Part shown: positions 41,899-50,952 of the stretch, one piece after another
How positions within the stretch are numbered: the stretch's first letter is position 1
Layout: every line of letters begins with the position of its first letter
DNA from: Stenotrophomonas sp. YIM B06876
GTDB lineage: Bacteria > Pseudomonadota > Gammaproteobacteria > Xanthomonadales > Xanthomonadaceae
Assembly: GCF_030711595.1 (NCBI RefSeq)
Contig: NZ_JAUJUJ010000005.1
Span: 1 to 64,000 of the forward strand
DNA length: 64,000 nucleotides
Reading direction: 5' to 3'
Position numbers and translations under genes: made by a program
The notes under the pieces: generated by a model
What the model was told of the DNA's origin: nothing
The model's input: only the letters and a program-made list of their open reading frames with translations
The model's database searches: none

Positions 41899-42081
41899 AT
41901 GACCCGGATTCCCGACGCTTTTCCCGACCCGCGCCCGCAGCCTCCCGAAGAACCGGGGCCGAACGAATGCTGCGGCAGCGGCTGCCCGCTGTGCGTGCTG
42001 GACCTGTATGCGGACGAACTGGCCCGCTACCGCCGCGAGCTGGCCGCGTGGAAACAGCGCCATCCCGACGCGCCGGAATAG
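41899..42081 (+). CDS. Oxidoreductase-like domain (PF09791-type) small protein, 60 aa
   Basis: A 60-residue protein with GPNECCGSGCPLCVLDLYAD near the middle and LARYRRELAAW. The CCxxxCxxCVxDxY block defines the so-called oxidoreductase-like protein N-terminal family, known from bacteria to mitochondria and probably binding a metal or Fe-S centre by four Cys. The ATG at 41899 (MTRIPDAFPDPRPQPPEEPG) is the only start compatible with the conserved part. It is on the same strand as the HD gene, 64 bp downstream of it. Confidence 0.85.
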   Translation: MTRIPDAFPDPRPQPPEEPGPNECCGSGCPLCVLDLYADELARYRRELAAWKQRHPDAPE

Positions 42082-42193
42082 GCTTTTCCCGCACTGCGGG
42101 CATGCGCCGCTCGCCGCAGCTTTGGCGGTGGCCGGCGTGACGGCGGCCTGATCCGGGGCGCATTATCGTGCCGGAGACCGGGATGGGAGCGGG

Positions 42194-43552
42194 ATGATGC
42201 GGCAGCGGCATGGCGTTTGTCTGATGCTGGGTGCGGTGATGGTGCTGTGGTCGATGGCGGCGCTGGCGGCACCGGAGACGGTCAGCCACGGCCGCTTTGA
42301 AAACATTGCGGTGGTGAAGCCGGGCACGGCGCCGGCACGGGTGGTGATCTGGTTCCGCGGCGGCCGCAACGATGCCGCACATGCGGCCCGGATCGAGGCG
42401 CTGCGGGCCGATGGCGCGATGGTGCTGGACGTGGATACCGCGCATCTGAAGAAGGTGGTGCGGCGTGAGGGGGACGGCTCGTGCGCGTTTTCCGATGGGG
42501 ACGTGGAAAATTTCTCGCGTTACGTGCAGGCCTATTTCCACATGCCCACCTACCGCCTGCCGATCCTGGGCGGTGATGGCGCCGGTGCGGCGCTGGCGTA
42601 TGCGGTGGCCGCGCAGGCCTCGTCCGGGATATTCGCCGGGCTGCTGACGGACGGGTTCTGCGCGCACGAGCCGCGGCAGCAGATGATCTGCGGCGACGGG
42701 GTGGCGCATGGTCGCCTGCAGCCGGCCCCGCTGCACTTTCCGTGGCTGGCCGCCGCCGATCGAGCGCATGGCGCCTGTGCGGTGGCAGGCACTGCCAGGT
42801 TCCTGCAACAGGTGCCACAGGCGCGGATATTCCAGCGCACGCGCAACGCCGATGCATTGCCGGGGCTGGTGGCGGCGGCGCGGGTACTGGGCGCGCAGGC
42901 GGGGGTGAGCCTGCCGCCGGCACCGGTGGACCTGAGCGGCATTCCGGTGGTGGAGATGCCGGCGATCGGCCGCGGCGATGGGCGCACGTTCGCCATCTTT
43001 GTTTCCGGGGACGGCGGCTGGGCCGGACTCGATCAGGAGGTCGCCACCGCGCTGGCCGCGGCCGGTATCCCGGTGGTCGGGCTGGATTCGCTGCGCTACT
43101 TCTGGACCGAGCGTACGCCGCAGGGGTTTGCCGTCGACCTGGAGCGGATCGCCCGCCACTACAGCCAGCAATGGCAGCGTGACCGCTTCGTGTTGATCGG
43201 CTTTTCGCAGGGCGCCGATGTGTTGCCGGCGGCGATCAACCAGCTCTCGCCGAACGGCCATCGGCAACTGGCGCTGTCGGTGCTGCTCTCGGCCGGCACC
43301 CTGGCCGACTATGAATTCCATGTCGCCAACTGGCTGGGCGGCGATGCCCACGGTTTGCCGATTGCCCCACAGGTGCAGCGCATGGGCGCGGCCACCACGC
43401 TGTGCGTGTATGGCGCGGAGGACGACGATGCGTTGTGTCCGCGGCTGCCGGCAGGTGCGGCGCAGATCGTGAAGCTGCCCGGCGACCATCACTTCGAAGG
43501 CGACTACGCGGCCTTGGCCAGGACCATCCTGCAGCATCTGCCCAAGCCGTGA
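42194..43552 (+). CDS. acvB: AcvB/VirJ family protein, predicted aminoacyl-phosphatidylglycerol hydrolase
   Basis: A 452-residue protein with a signal peptide (LMLGAVMVLWSMAALA). Residues 30-240 form the N-terminal domain and 250-450 the catalytic alpha/beta hydrolase: IFVSGDGGWAGLDQEVATAL, LIGFSQGADVLPAAINQLSP (nucleophile Ser in GFSQG), YGAEDDDALCP (acid) and GDHHFEGDY (His). In Agrobacterium tumefaciens AcvB hydrolyses lysyl-phosphatidylglycerol in the periplasm, which balances the synthase LpiA/MprF. Here mprF lies immediately downstream on the opposite strand, with the two stops 15 bp apart. That neighbourhood strongly supports the call. Confidence 0.92.
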   Translation: MMRQRHGVCLMLGAVMVLWSMAALAAPETVSHGRFENIAVVKPGTAPARVVIWFRGGRNDAAHAARIEALRADGAMVLDVDTAHLKKVVRREGDGSCAFSDGDVENFSRYVQAYFHMPTYRLPILGGDGAGAALAYAVAAQASSGIFAGLLTDGFCAHEPRQQMICGDGVAHGRLQPAPLHFPWLAAADRAHGACAVAGTARFLQQVPQARIFQRTRNADALPGLVAAARVLGAQAGVSLPPAPVDLSGIPVVEMPAIGRGDGRTFAIFVSGDGGWAGLDQEVATALAAAGIPVVGLDSLRYFWTERTPQGFAVDLERIARHYSQQWQRDRFVLIGFSQGADVLPAAINQLSPNGHRQLALSVLLSAGTLADYEFHVANWLGGDAHGLPIAPQVQRMGAATTLCVYGAEDDDALCPRLPAGAAQIVKLPGDHHFEGDYAALARTILQHLPKP

Positions 43553-43567
43553 GGCGGCGCCGCGGCG

Positions 43568-46129
43568 TCATTGACTGCGGCGTGGCTCCATCGAGATCAG
43601 GCGGGTGGCATCAAGCAACGCTGCCGGCAGATGCATGCCGCCAGGGGCGGCCAGGTAGCGGGTGCGCCAGACCGGTTGGAATTTCGACTTGAACCGGCGC
43701 AGACCACTGAAGCCGTAGAAGCGTTCGCCGTGGCGCGCGACCAGGTTGGCGAAGCGGTTCCAGCGCCCGGCCAGGCGGTGTTGCGACATCCCCGACAGCG
43801 GCGCCATCCCCAGTGAAAACCGCTCGAAGCCGTGCGCACTGCCCCACAGGAACAGCTCGATGAAAAGGAAATCCATGGTGCCCTTGGGCGCGTCGGGCAC
43901 ATGGCGCATCAGGTCCACCGACAGTTCGTGCCCGGCCGGTGCCTGCCACAGGTTGGCGAAGGCCACGATCTGGTTGCCGGCCATCACCAGGGCCACCGGA
44001 AAGCGGCGCAGATAGGCTGGATCGAAACTGCCCAGCGAAAACCCTTTTTCATCGCCGGCCTTGTCTTCCAGCCATTGCTGCGAGATGGCCTGCAGGGTGG
44101 GCAGCAGCGCGTCCACCTCCTCCACCGGGGCCACGCGGAAGCCGAGACCGGCGCGCTTGCCGCGGTTCCAGGCCTGGCGCAATTCGGCGCGTTCGCGGCC
44201 GTCCAGGGTGAAGCCATGCAACGGAACCATCGCTTCCTCGCCGAGCTTGACCAGGGTCAGGCCCTGGTCCAGATAGGTCTGCCAGTAGGTCTCGCCGACC
44301 TGGTAGAACACCGGGCGCAAGCCCAGCCGGTCGGCTTCCTCGCGGAAGCGCCAGATCAGCTCGCGCGCGGTATCGGGCGGGCCGACGGGATCGCCCATGG
44401 CGATCAGCGAGCCGCCGTAGCGTTGCATCATCACGAAACCCTGCCGGGCCTCGTCGCGCAGCACCGCCTTGTCGCCGGTCAGCACCAGGCAGGCCTGGGT
44501 GTCCTGCGCGCCGGCCAGAACCCCGGCCAGCTCCTCCAGCGTGGCCGGCCCGGCGCCGGGCAACGGCGTGCGGGTGCTGTGCAGCAGCCGCGCCAGGCCG
44601 AAGACCGCCACCACCATGCTGACCACCAGCAGCGCCCGCAATGCCCGCGGCGCATTGCCGGAGAGGGCGAACTGCCACCACAGCTCATGTTGATATTCGA
44701 CGTGGCTGTAGACGAAAAACAGCAGCCACACCGTCGCCACCAGCACCAGCCCGAGATTGCGCAGCCACGGCCATGACCAGGCTTCGTCGAGCAGCGCGCC
44801 CTGGCGATAGAACTCCCGGCGCGAGGCCCACAGGGCCCCGGCGGTGATCAGCGCGGCCACGACGATGGTGACATGGCCGCCCCGCAGCCATACCGGGACG
44901 GGCACGCCGGCACACATCACCAGGGCCAGCATCCACGCGGCATGGCTGCGCCGCTGCAGGCCCTGGCCGATCAGCAGCAGCACCACGCCGCCGAGGCTGC
45001 CGAGCAGGTGCGAGGTTTCCAGCACCGGCAACGAGGCGTTGCGCACCACATGCCGGGGCGTTGGCAGGGTGCCGTCGATCACCAGTGCCGCGCCCACTGC
45101 GAACACCGCCAGGGCGATGATCTGCGGCAGCCACGGGCGCACCGTGTGCCAGGCCAGGCGCATGCTGGCCGCACCGCCGGTGTGCAGCGGGGTGCGCAGT
45201 CCGGTGGCCAACGCCATCAACGTGGACAGGACCAGCGGCACCACGTAGTAGGTCACCCGGTAGATCATCGCGGCCGCGAGCAGCGCGGCAGGCGCGACAT
45301 CGGGCAGCAGCTTCAGCAGGCTCCATTCGAACACGCCCAGGCCGGCCGGTACGCTGGAAACCAGTCCGGCGACCACCGCGACCAGATACAGGCCGATGAA
45401 GCCGACGTAGCCGGTGCTGGTGTCGTCGGGCAGCAGCACATAGAACGCCGCGGAGGCCAGCGCCAGTTCCAGCACACTGAGCGCGGTGACCGCGGTAATC
45501 GTGCGGCGGTCCGGAAGCCACAGCGCATGGGTACGCCAACGCAGCGTGCGGCCGCTGTTGCCGGCCAGCGGCAGCAGCAATACAAAACCCAGCAGTGCGA
45601 CGATTCCGAGCAGCCGTACCGCCTGTGCGGAGACCGGCAAGGCCAGCGCCGCGGCGCCGGGTTCGAGCACAAAGGCCAGCCCCAGCAGCACCCACGCCCC
45701 AAACACGAAGCCCAGGGTGCTCATCAACACCACCTGGCCGATATCCGCCAACCCCAGCCCGGCGCCGCCATAGCCGCGCAGCCGCACCGCGCCGCCGGTC
45801 AGTGCCGCAAACCCCAGGGTCTGGCCGACGGCATGGGCGAGAAACGCGGTGATCGCCACGCGCTCCGTGGACACCTGGACCGGGCTCCGGCGCAGGCCGA
45901 TGGCGTCAAAGCCGATCAGGCAGGCGTAGCTGCTCAGGCCCAAGACCAGGGTCAGGGCGATCTGGCCGGTGCCCAGTGCGGAAAACGCCCGGCGAATCGC
46001 GCGGTAGCCGTGTTCGTTGAACTCGTTGGCCAGGGCATGCAGCGCCAGCGCCAGGATGGCCAGGCTGAACGCCACCGCCAGCGCTCGACGCCACGCGGTG
46101 GAACGGGGGGCAGGCAACGGGGAGTTCAT
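43568..46129 (-). CDS. mprF: Bifunctional lysylphosphatidylglycerol flippase/synthetase MprF
   Basis: An 853-residue inner-membrane protein. About 14 helices at 15-540 form the flippase: LAVAFSLAILALALHALANE, AHAVGQTLGFAALTGGAVRL, SSVPAGLGVFEWSLLKLLPD. The C-terminal synthase (GNAT-like) follows at 560-850 with VLTGDKAVLRDEARQGFVMM, YGGSLIAMGDPVG, RRFPVALVMAGNQIVAFANL and PKGTMDFLFIELFLWGSAHG. It transfers an amino acid from tRNA to phosphatidylglycerol and flips the lipid. The start at 46129 (MNSPLPAPRSTAWRRAL) gives a normal basic N-terminus; no strong ribosome-binding site is seen. Confidence 0.94.
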   Translation of the reverse strand: MNSPLPAPRSTAWRRALAVAFSLAILALALHALANEFNEHGYRAIRRAFSALGTGQIALTLVLGLSSYACLIGFDAIGLRRSPVQVSTERVAITAFLAHAVGQTLGFAALTGGAVRLRGYGGAGLGLADIGQVVLMSTLGFVFGAWVLLGLAFVLEPGAAALALPVSAQAVRLLGIVALLGFVLLLPLAGNSGRTLRWRTHALWLPDRRTITAVTALSVLELALASAAFYVLLPDDTSTGYVGFIGLYLVAVVAGLVSSVPAGLGVFEWSLLKLLPDVAPAALLAAAMIYRVTYYVVPLVLSTLMALATGLRTPLHTGGAASMRLAWHTVRPWLPQIIALAVFAVGAALVIDGTLPTPRHVVRNASLPVLETSHLLGSLGGVVLLLIGQGLQRRSHAAWMLALVMCAGVPVPVWLRGGHVTIVVAALITAGALWASRREFYRQGALLDEAWSWPWLRNLGLVLVATVWLLFFVYSHVEYQHELWWQFALSGNAPRALRALLVVSMVVAVFGLARLLHSTRTPLPGAGPATLEELAGVLAGAQDTQACLVLTGDKAVLRDEARQGFVMMQRYGGSLIAMGDPVGPPDTARELIWRFREEADRLGLRPVFYQVGETYWQTYLDQGLTLVKLGEEAMVPLHGFTLDGRERAELRQAWNRGKRAGLGFRVAPVEEVDALLPTLQAISQQWLEDKAGDEKGFSLGSFDPAYLRRFPVALVMAGNQIVAFANLWQAPAGHELSVDLMRHVPDAPKGTMDFLFIELFLWGSAHGFERFSLGMAPLSGMSQHRLAGRWNRFANLVARHGERFYGFSGLRRFKSKFQPVWRTRYLAAPGGMHLPAALLDATRLISMEPRRSQ

Positions 46130-46400
46130 TGGCAAAGTGTGCACTGCCGCGCGACAGAGGCAAGTCAATGCAAGCCGCCTCTTCAACCGAACCGCGGCGA
46201 TTGCGCCAGAGTCCCGGCGGACCGGGCACGATGATGCAACGGCGCAACGATGCAGCAAGTGTCCTTCGCGGCACCGGCCGAAGGCGAGGGGCGCGGCTGG
46301 ATCGCCAATGCACGCGGCGTGTGGAGCCTGTGAGTCCCAGCCGCAGCGCCTGGGCCGCAATCGGGTGACAATGCCGGTGACCCCACAAGGAGCAGCGTCC

Positions 46401-46748
46401 ATGATTGAGCGTTTCGATACCGGCCCGCGCATGTCGGAATTGACCATCCACCAGAAGGTGGCCTACCTCGCCGGACAGGTGGCGGAAGACACCAGCCTGG
46501 ATATCGTCGGCCAGACCACCCAGGTGCTGGCGGCCATCGACGACCTGCTGCTGTTGGCCGTCACCGACAAGACCAACATTCTGCGGGCCGAGATCTTCCT
46601 GGCCGATATGGCCGACTTCGCCGGCATGAACGAAGCCTGGGACCAGTGGGTGCCGGCCGGTGCCACCCCGGCGCGGGCCACGGTGCAGGCCAGGCTGGCC
46701 AATCCGGAATGGAAAGTGGAGATCGTGATCACCGCCGCGGTGCCGTAA
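46401..46748 (+). CDS. RidA family protein
   Basis: A 115-residue protein from ATG 46401 (MIERFDTGPRMSELTIHQKV), with AAGGAG ten bases upstream. VAYLAGQVAEDTSLDIVGQT, VLAAIDDLLLLAVTDKTNIL and AEIFLADMADFAGMNEAWDQ are typical of the RidA/YjgF fold. The Arg that binds enamine carboxylate in RidA proper is not seen, and VPAGATPARATVQARLANPE ends the core. It is probably one of the Rid1-7 subfamilies and may deaminate reactive enamines. Divergent from mprF. Confidence 0.93.
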   Translation: MIERFDTGPRMSELTIHQKVAYLAGQVAEDTSLDIVGQTTQVLAAIDDLLLLAVTDKTNILRAEIFLADMADFAGMNEAWDQWVPAGATPARATVQARLANPEWKVEIVITAAVP

Positions 46749-46842
46749 GCGCACACCCGATGCGATGTACCGGCGAAGGGGGCCGGGATGTTTCAAGGCC
46801 CGGCTTGTGACCCGATTGCCGGCGCCCCCCCCGGCGTCGGAT

Positions 46843-47259
46843 CTACACCGGCTCCAGCACGATGCAATCCACCGGGCAGGGCGGGATGCACAGTTCGCAG
46901 CCGGTGCACAGGTCGGCAATGACGGTGTGCATGTATTTGGCACCGCCGATGATCGCATCCACCGGACAGGCCTGGATGCACTTGGTGCAGCCGATGCAGT
47001 CCTGTTCGATGATCACCGCCACCTGTGGCGGTTTGTGCGCGCCGCGGCTGCGGTCGAAGGGCTGCGCCGGCACGCCGAGGATATGCGCCAGCGCGCGCGC
47101 GCCGGCATCACCGCCCGGCGGGCAGTGGTCCACCCCGGCCTCGCCGCGCGCCATCGCCTCGGCATAGGGGCGGCAACCATCGAAGCCGCACTGCCCGCAC
47201 TGGGTCTGCGGCAATACCCGGTCCAGGCGTTCGATCAGGGTGGAAGCGGTGTCATGCAT
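46843..47259 (-). CDS. rnfB: RnfB-type ferredoxin, short xanthomonad form
   Basis: A 138-residue Fe-S protein. An N-terminal [16 protein letters not shown] region with a later Cys (DHCPPGG) can hold one [4Fe-4S] cluster, and two ferredoxin motifs ([34 protein letters not shown]) hold two more. The N-terminal membrane helix of standard RnfB is missing, and no other rnf genes are nearby. In xanthomonads this solitary version is annotated RnfB but its partner is unknown; it may serve as a soluble electron carrier. It starts at 47259. Confidence 0.92.
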   Translation of the reverse strand: MHDTASTLIERLDRVLPQTQCGQCGFDGCRPYAEAMARGEAGVDHCPPGGDAGARALAHILGVPAQPFDRSRGAHKPPQVAVIIEQDCIGCTKCIQACPVDAIIGGAKYMHTVIADLCTGCELCIPPCPVDCIVLEPV

Positions 47260-47285
47260 GCGGGGCGTGGGGCTGCGTGATGGGG

Positions 47286-47876
47286 TCAGGAAACAAGTTT
47301 GCCGCGGTACCAGCGCTCGTGCGCCAGCGCCAGCATCGGTCTGTCTTCGACGCTGTCGCCGTAGGCATGGATGCGCAGGTACCGCGACAGGTCGTAGCGG
47401 CGGCGGATCCGCGCGACCTTGTGCGGGCCGCAGTCGCCATCGGCATAGCGCCCGGTCAGGCGTCCCGCGTCGGCTTCCAGGCGGTTGCAGATCAGCTCCA
47501 GCCCCTGCTGGTCACACCAGCGCTGCAGGTACAGATCGATGGAGGCGGACACCACGGCGACGGTATGGCCCTGCGCCTTGTGCCAGCGGATCTGTTCCAG
47601 CATCTCCGGGCGCATCATCCCGGGCAGGTGTTCGCGGGCGTAATCCTGCGCCATCTGCGCCACTTCGCCGGCATGGCGGCCGCTGAACACCTGCGCGGTG
47701 ACGCGGCGGCGGATGCACCCGGCGGAGATCAGCTTCAACCGATAGGCCAGCATCCACGGGCCGATCCGCCACCACGCCTGCGCGCGCTGCTCGGGCGTGG
47801 CCACCCGCCGCAGGAAGCGGCTGTAGGTGTCGCAGACGGTGATGGTGTGGTCGAAGTCGAACAGGGCCAGTTCCAT
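47286..47876 (-). CDS. HAD-IB family hydrolase (SerB-like phosphatase)
   Basis: A 196-residue HAD hydrolase. [20 protein letters not shown] is motif I (nucleophile and acid Asp), [20 protein letters not shown] motif II (Ser), and [20 protein letters not shown] motif IV (GDS...D). PHKVARI supplies the Lys of motif III. HAD-IB members include phosphoserine and phosphocholine phosphatases and lipid phosphatases; the substrate is unknown. It starts at 47876, between rnfB and metG on the minus strand, and the three may share one transcript. Confidence 0.93.
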   Translation of the reverse strand: MELALFDFDHTITVCDTYSRFLRRVATPEQRAQAWWRIGPWMLAYRLKLISAGCIRRRVTAQVFSGRHAGEVAQMAQDYAREHLPGMMRPEMLEQIRWHKAQGHTVAVVSASIDLYLQRWCDQQGLELICNRLEADAGRLTGRYADGDCGPHKVARIRRRYDLSRYLRIHAYGDSVEDRPMLALAHERWYRGKLVS

Positions 47877-47946
47877 GTCGGGAAATTCCGGAAGCGGTGC
47901 CGTTGCATCGATGGGGGACAGGCGGTGGCGCGGGCGATCCGGGCAG

Positions 47947-47974
47947 CCGCCCTGCCCGCCGCCGGGCAGGGCGG
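47947..47974 (-). terminator. Strong hairpin at the end of metG
   Basis: CCGCCCTGCCCG (47947-47958) and CGGGCAGGGCGG (47963-47974) form a perfect 12-bp stem with a 4-nt loop directly after the metG stop. No U run follows, so it may be a pause site or a rho-assisted terminator. Confidence 0.6.
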
Positions 47975-47980
47975 GGTGGC

Positions 47981-50074
47981 TCAGCGCACCGGCATCCCCG
48001 GCTGTGCGGCGCTGTCGGCGTCCAGCAGCGCCAGCGCGCCACCGTCGAAACCGGCCGACAGGATCATGCCCTCGCTCAGGCCGAAGCGCATCTTGCGCGG
48101 CGCCAGGTTGGCGATGAACACCACGTTGCGGCCGACCAGCGCCTCCGGCTCGGCGTAGCTGGCGCGGATGCCGGAGAAGATCTGGCGCTGACCGAGGTCG
48201 CCGGCATCCAGCAGGAAGCGCAGCAGCTTGTCCGAGCCTTCGACAAAGCCGCACTCGAGCACCTTGCCGATGCGCAGGTCGAGTTTGGCGAAGTCGTCGA
48301 TGCCGATGTACGCCGGGGCCGCATCGCTGCCGGCGGTCGCTTCGACCTTGGGCGCGGGCGCGGCGGCCTTGGCCGGCTTGGCCTCGACCACCGGGGCGGA
48401 GGCGGGCTGCAGGGTGTCTTTGGAAGCGTCGGTCATGGCGTCGATGTGTTTGGGGTCAATCCGGGTGAAAAGCGCGGTGTATGGCTGGATGGTGTGGGCC
48501 GTCAGCGGCGCGGCGATCTGGTCCCAGCCGGTGACCGGCGCGGAGAGGAAGGCTTCGGCTTCGGCCGAGGTGCGCGGCAGTACCGGCTTGAGCGCGGTGA
48601 CCAGTACCCGGAACAGGTTCAGCCCCTGAGTGCAGACCGCCTGCAGCTGTGCCTCGGCACCTGAGCGGCCGTTATCCAGCTCCTTGGCGATCACCCACGG
48701 CTTGTGGTCGTCGATGTACTTGTTGGCCTCATCGGCCAACGCCATGGTCTGGCGGATCGCCGCGGCCGGGTCGTTGCGTTCGTAGGCCTCGCGGATCGGC
48801 GCCAGTGCGGCGACGAAGCGGTCGTACTGGGCGGCGTCGGGCAGCGCGTCGGCGAGCCGGCCATCGAAACGCTTGGAGATGAAACCGGCGCAGCGGCTGG
48901 CCAGGTTGACGAATTTGCCGACCAGATCGCTGTTCACGCGGGCGATGAAGTCACTCAGGTTCAGATCCAGATCATCGACGCCGCCGGACGACTTGGCCGC
49001 GTAGTAGTAGCGCAGTGCCTCCGGCTCCAGACCGGCGTCGAGGAAGGTGCGGGCCATGACGAAGGTGCCGCGCGACTTGCTCATCTTGGCGCCATCCACG
49101 GTCAGATAGCCGTTGACGTGCAGCCGGGTCGGTGCGCGGTGGCCGGTGCCGTGCAGCACCGCCGGCCAGAACAGGCCGTGGAAGTTGACGATGTCCTTGC
49201 CGATGAAATGGTGCAGTTCGGTCTGGCTGCCGGCCAGCAGGTGCGAGGAAAAATCCTCGCCGCTGTGCTCGCACCACGTCTGGAAGCTGGACAGGTAGCC
49301 GATCGGCGCGTCCAGCCACACGTAGAAATACTTGCCCGGCGCGCCCGGAATCTGGAAGCCGAAATACGGCGCATCGCGGGAAATATCCCAGGCGCGCAGG
49401 CCGCCGTCGGCCTCCAGCCATTCGGCCAGCTTGGCCTTGACTCCCGGCAGGGCCACATCGCCGGCCAGCCACTCGCGCAGGAAACCTTCGAAACGACCCA
49501 CTTCGAAGAAGTAATGCTCCGAATCGCGGATTTCCGGGGTGGCGCCGGACACCACCGACTTCGGCTCGATCAGGTCGGTCGGGCCGTAGGTGGCGCCGCA
49601 GACTTCGCAGTTGTCGCCGTACTGGTCGGCCGACTTGCACTTCGGGCAGGTGCCCTTGATGTAGCGGTCGGGCAGGAACATGCCCTTGGCCGGGTCGTAG
49701 AACTGCGCCACCGAGCGGCGGCTGATGTGGCCGGCCGCTTCCAGCTTCAGGTAGAACGCTTCGGTCATCGCGCGGTTGGCGGCCGAGTTGGTCGAATCGT
49801 AGTGGTCGAAAGCCACGCCGAAGGCGGCGAAGTCGCGTTCATGGCTGGCCTGGATATGGGCGATGAAGGCTTCCGGGGTGACCCCGGCCTTTTCCGCGGC
49901 CAGCATGATCGGGGTGCCGTGGGTGTCATCCGCGCAGACGAACCAGGTCCGCTCGCCGTTCAGCCGCCGCGCGCGCACCCAGATATCGGCCTGGATGTAA
50001 CCGACCAGGTGGCCCAGGTGCAGCGGACCGTTGGCATAGGGCAGGGCGGTGGTGACTAGAGCGGTACGGGTCAT
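47981..50074 (-). CDS. metG: Methionine--tRNA ligase
   Basis: A 697-residue class I synthetase: PYANGPLHLGHLVGYIQADI (HIGH) at the N-terminus, the zinc knuckle CPKCKSADQYGDNCEVCG near residue 147, KMSKSRGTFVMA (KMSKS) near 335, and a C-terminal tRNA-binding EMAP/OB domain at 590-697 (FAKLDLRIGKVLECG, MPVR end). The linker before it is rich in Ala and Lys (VEAKPAKAAAPAPKVEATAG). This length and domain order match E. coli MetG. It charges tRNA-Met and initiator tRNA in the cytosol. ATG 50074 fits the family N-terminus. Confidence 0.97.
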   Translation of the reverse strand: MTRTALVTTALPYANGPLHLGHLVGYIQADIWVRARRLNGERTWFVCADDTHGTPIMLAAEKAGVTPEAFIAHIQASHERDFAAFGVAFDHYDSTNSAANRAMTEAFYLKLEAAGHISRRSVAQFYDPAKGMFLPDRYIKGTCPKCKSADQYGDNCEVCGATYGPTDLIEPKSVVSGATPEIRDSEHYFFEVGRFEGFLREWLAGDVALPGVKAKLAEWLEADGGLRAWDISRDAPYFGFQIPGAPGKYFYVWLDAPIGYLSSFQTWCEHSGEDFSSHLLAGSQTELHHFIGKDIVNFHGLFWPAVLHGTGHRAPTRLHVNGYLTVDGAKMSKSRGTFVMARTFLDAGLEPEALRYYYAAKSSGGVDDLDLNLSDFIARVNSDLVGKFVNLASRCAGFISKRFDGRLADALPDAAQYDRFVAALAPIREAYERNDPAAAIRQTMALADEANKYIDDHKPWVIAKELDNGRSGAEAQLQAVCTQGLNLFRVLVTALKPVLPRTSAEAEAFLSAPVTGWDQIAAPLTAHTIQPYTALFTRIDPKHIDAMTDASKDTLQPASAPVVEAKPAKAAAPAPKVEATAGSDAAPAYIGIDDFAKLDLRIGKVLECGFVEGSDKLLRFLLDAGDLGQRQIFSGIRASYAEPEALVGRNVVFIANLAPRKMRFGLSEGMILSAGFDGGALALLDADSAAQPGMPVR

Positions 50075-50122
50075 GGCCGGCAGCGATGCGAGGGGGCGGG
50101 GATTATCGCATGACCGAAACAG

Positions 50123-50146
50123 GCGACCCGGCCGGAGCCGGGTCGC
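50123..50146. terminator. Hairpin between DUF2147 and metG
   Basis: GCGACCCGG (50123-50131), a 6-nt loop and CCGGGTCGC (50138-50146) form a perfect 9-bp stem. It lies after the stop of the DUF2147 gene (minus strand). A TGTTT follows on that strand, so weak intrinsic termination is plausible. Confidence 0.65.
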
Positions 50147-50170
50147 GGGTAGTACCGGGCCGCGGCGGAC

Positions 50171-50614
50171 TTACTCGCGCACCCAGGTCTGCGCACGGCA
50201 GATGAAGGCGATGCAGCCGGAGACATCCAGCTTCTTGCCGGCGTCCTTCAGCTCGGCCTTGGACTTGTAGGTCTTGCCCTTGGCCGGATCGAGAATGGTG
50301 CCGCCGCTCCAATGACCGGAACCGTCGGACTTGAGGTTCCACAGGATGGTCATGCCCTTGACCGGCTTGTTCTTGTTGGCGCCTTCGCACTTGTCGCAGA
50401 CCGGGTTGGGGCCGCGGTCCGAATGCAGGATCTCGACCACCTTGCCGGTCAGGGTGCCATTGGCGGCCTCGGTGATTTCGACAATCGATTTCGGCTTGCC
50501 GGTGGCATCGTCGATCGTTTTCCAACGACCAACCGCGCCATCATTGGCATTGGCGGCGAAGCCGGCTGCCAGCAGCGGCAGGGCCAACAACAGGGTTTTG
50601 AACGTCTTGCGCAT
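50171..50614 (-). CDS. DUF2147 secreted protein
   Basis: A 147-residue secreted protein with a clear signal peptide (MRKTFKTLLLALPLLAAGFA, cut near ANA). The mature protein has VGRWKTIDDATGKPKSIVEI, GKVVEILHSDRGPNPVCDKC and a calycin-like beta domain; MTILWNLKSDGSGHWSGGTI and GTILDPAKGKTYKSKAELKD are the DUF2147 signature. Four Cys could form disulfides. Periplasmic function is unknown. It starts at 50614 with a GGGAGGGGATAC leader, a good purine-rich site. Confidence 0.93.
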   Translation of the reverse strand: MRKTFKTLLLALPLLAAGFAANANDGAVGRWKTIDDATGKPKSIVEITEAANGTLTGKVVEILHSDRGPNPVCDKCEGANKNKPVKGMTILWNLKSDGSGHWSGGTILDPAKGKTYKSKAELKDAGKKLDVSGCIAFICRAQTWVRE

Positions 50615-50952
50615 GTATCCCCTCCCAGGGTCCGTCTCACAACCGGCGGCGCCGGCATGGGGCCGAATGTAACCGCATTCTGCCCCGTACGGAAACCGTG
50701 CCGAAGCCCACCCCGTGCCACTGCGGATTCTGCGGCCATTGCCCCTTGATCCGCTTGCGGTTGCCGGCCGGTACGCCCCGGCCGATCAGCGGGTGGCAAG
50801 GCCCGAAGCCGGCCCCGTCCGGGTTCGGCGCGGGCTTCAACATCCCGCGCGTCTTGGCGATCCTGTCGCCGGGGGCGATGCCTGCATGGAGGTCCTGCCC
50901 GTGGGCCTGGCCGCCGGGAGTTGCCGGGGCGTGGCGGACGCAGCTTGCCGCT
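50615..50952. other. Intergenic region, nothing recognised
   Basis: About 340 bases upstream of DUF2147 and downstream of the serine hydrolase, both on the minus strand. Frames that cross it on the plus strand (CHCGFCGHC near 50715) look striking but have no start and poor composition, so I do not call a gene. Confidence 0.45.

Noticed and set aside
41786-43537. 583-codon minus-strand frame over acvB
   Set aside because: Antisense shadow with Arg/His-rich composition and no start region.
44873-46234. 453-codon plus-strand frame over mprF
   Set aside because: Gln/Arg/His-rich antisense shadow of a clear membrane protein.
48704-50059. 451-codon plus-strand frame over metG
   Set aside because: Antisense to a conserved synthetase, no ribosome-binding site, no domain.
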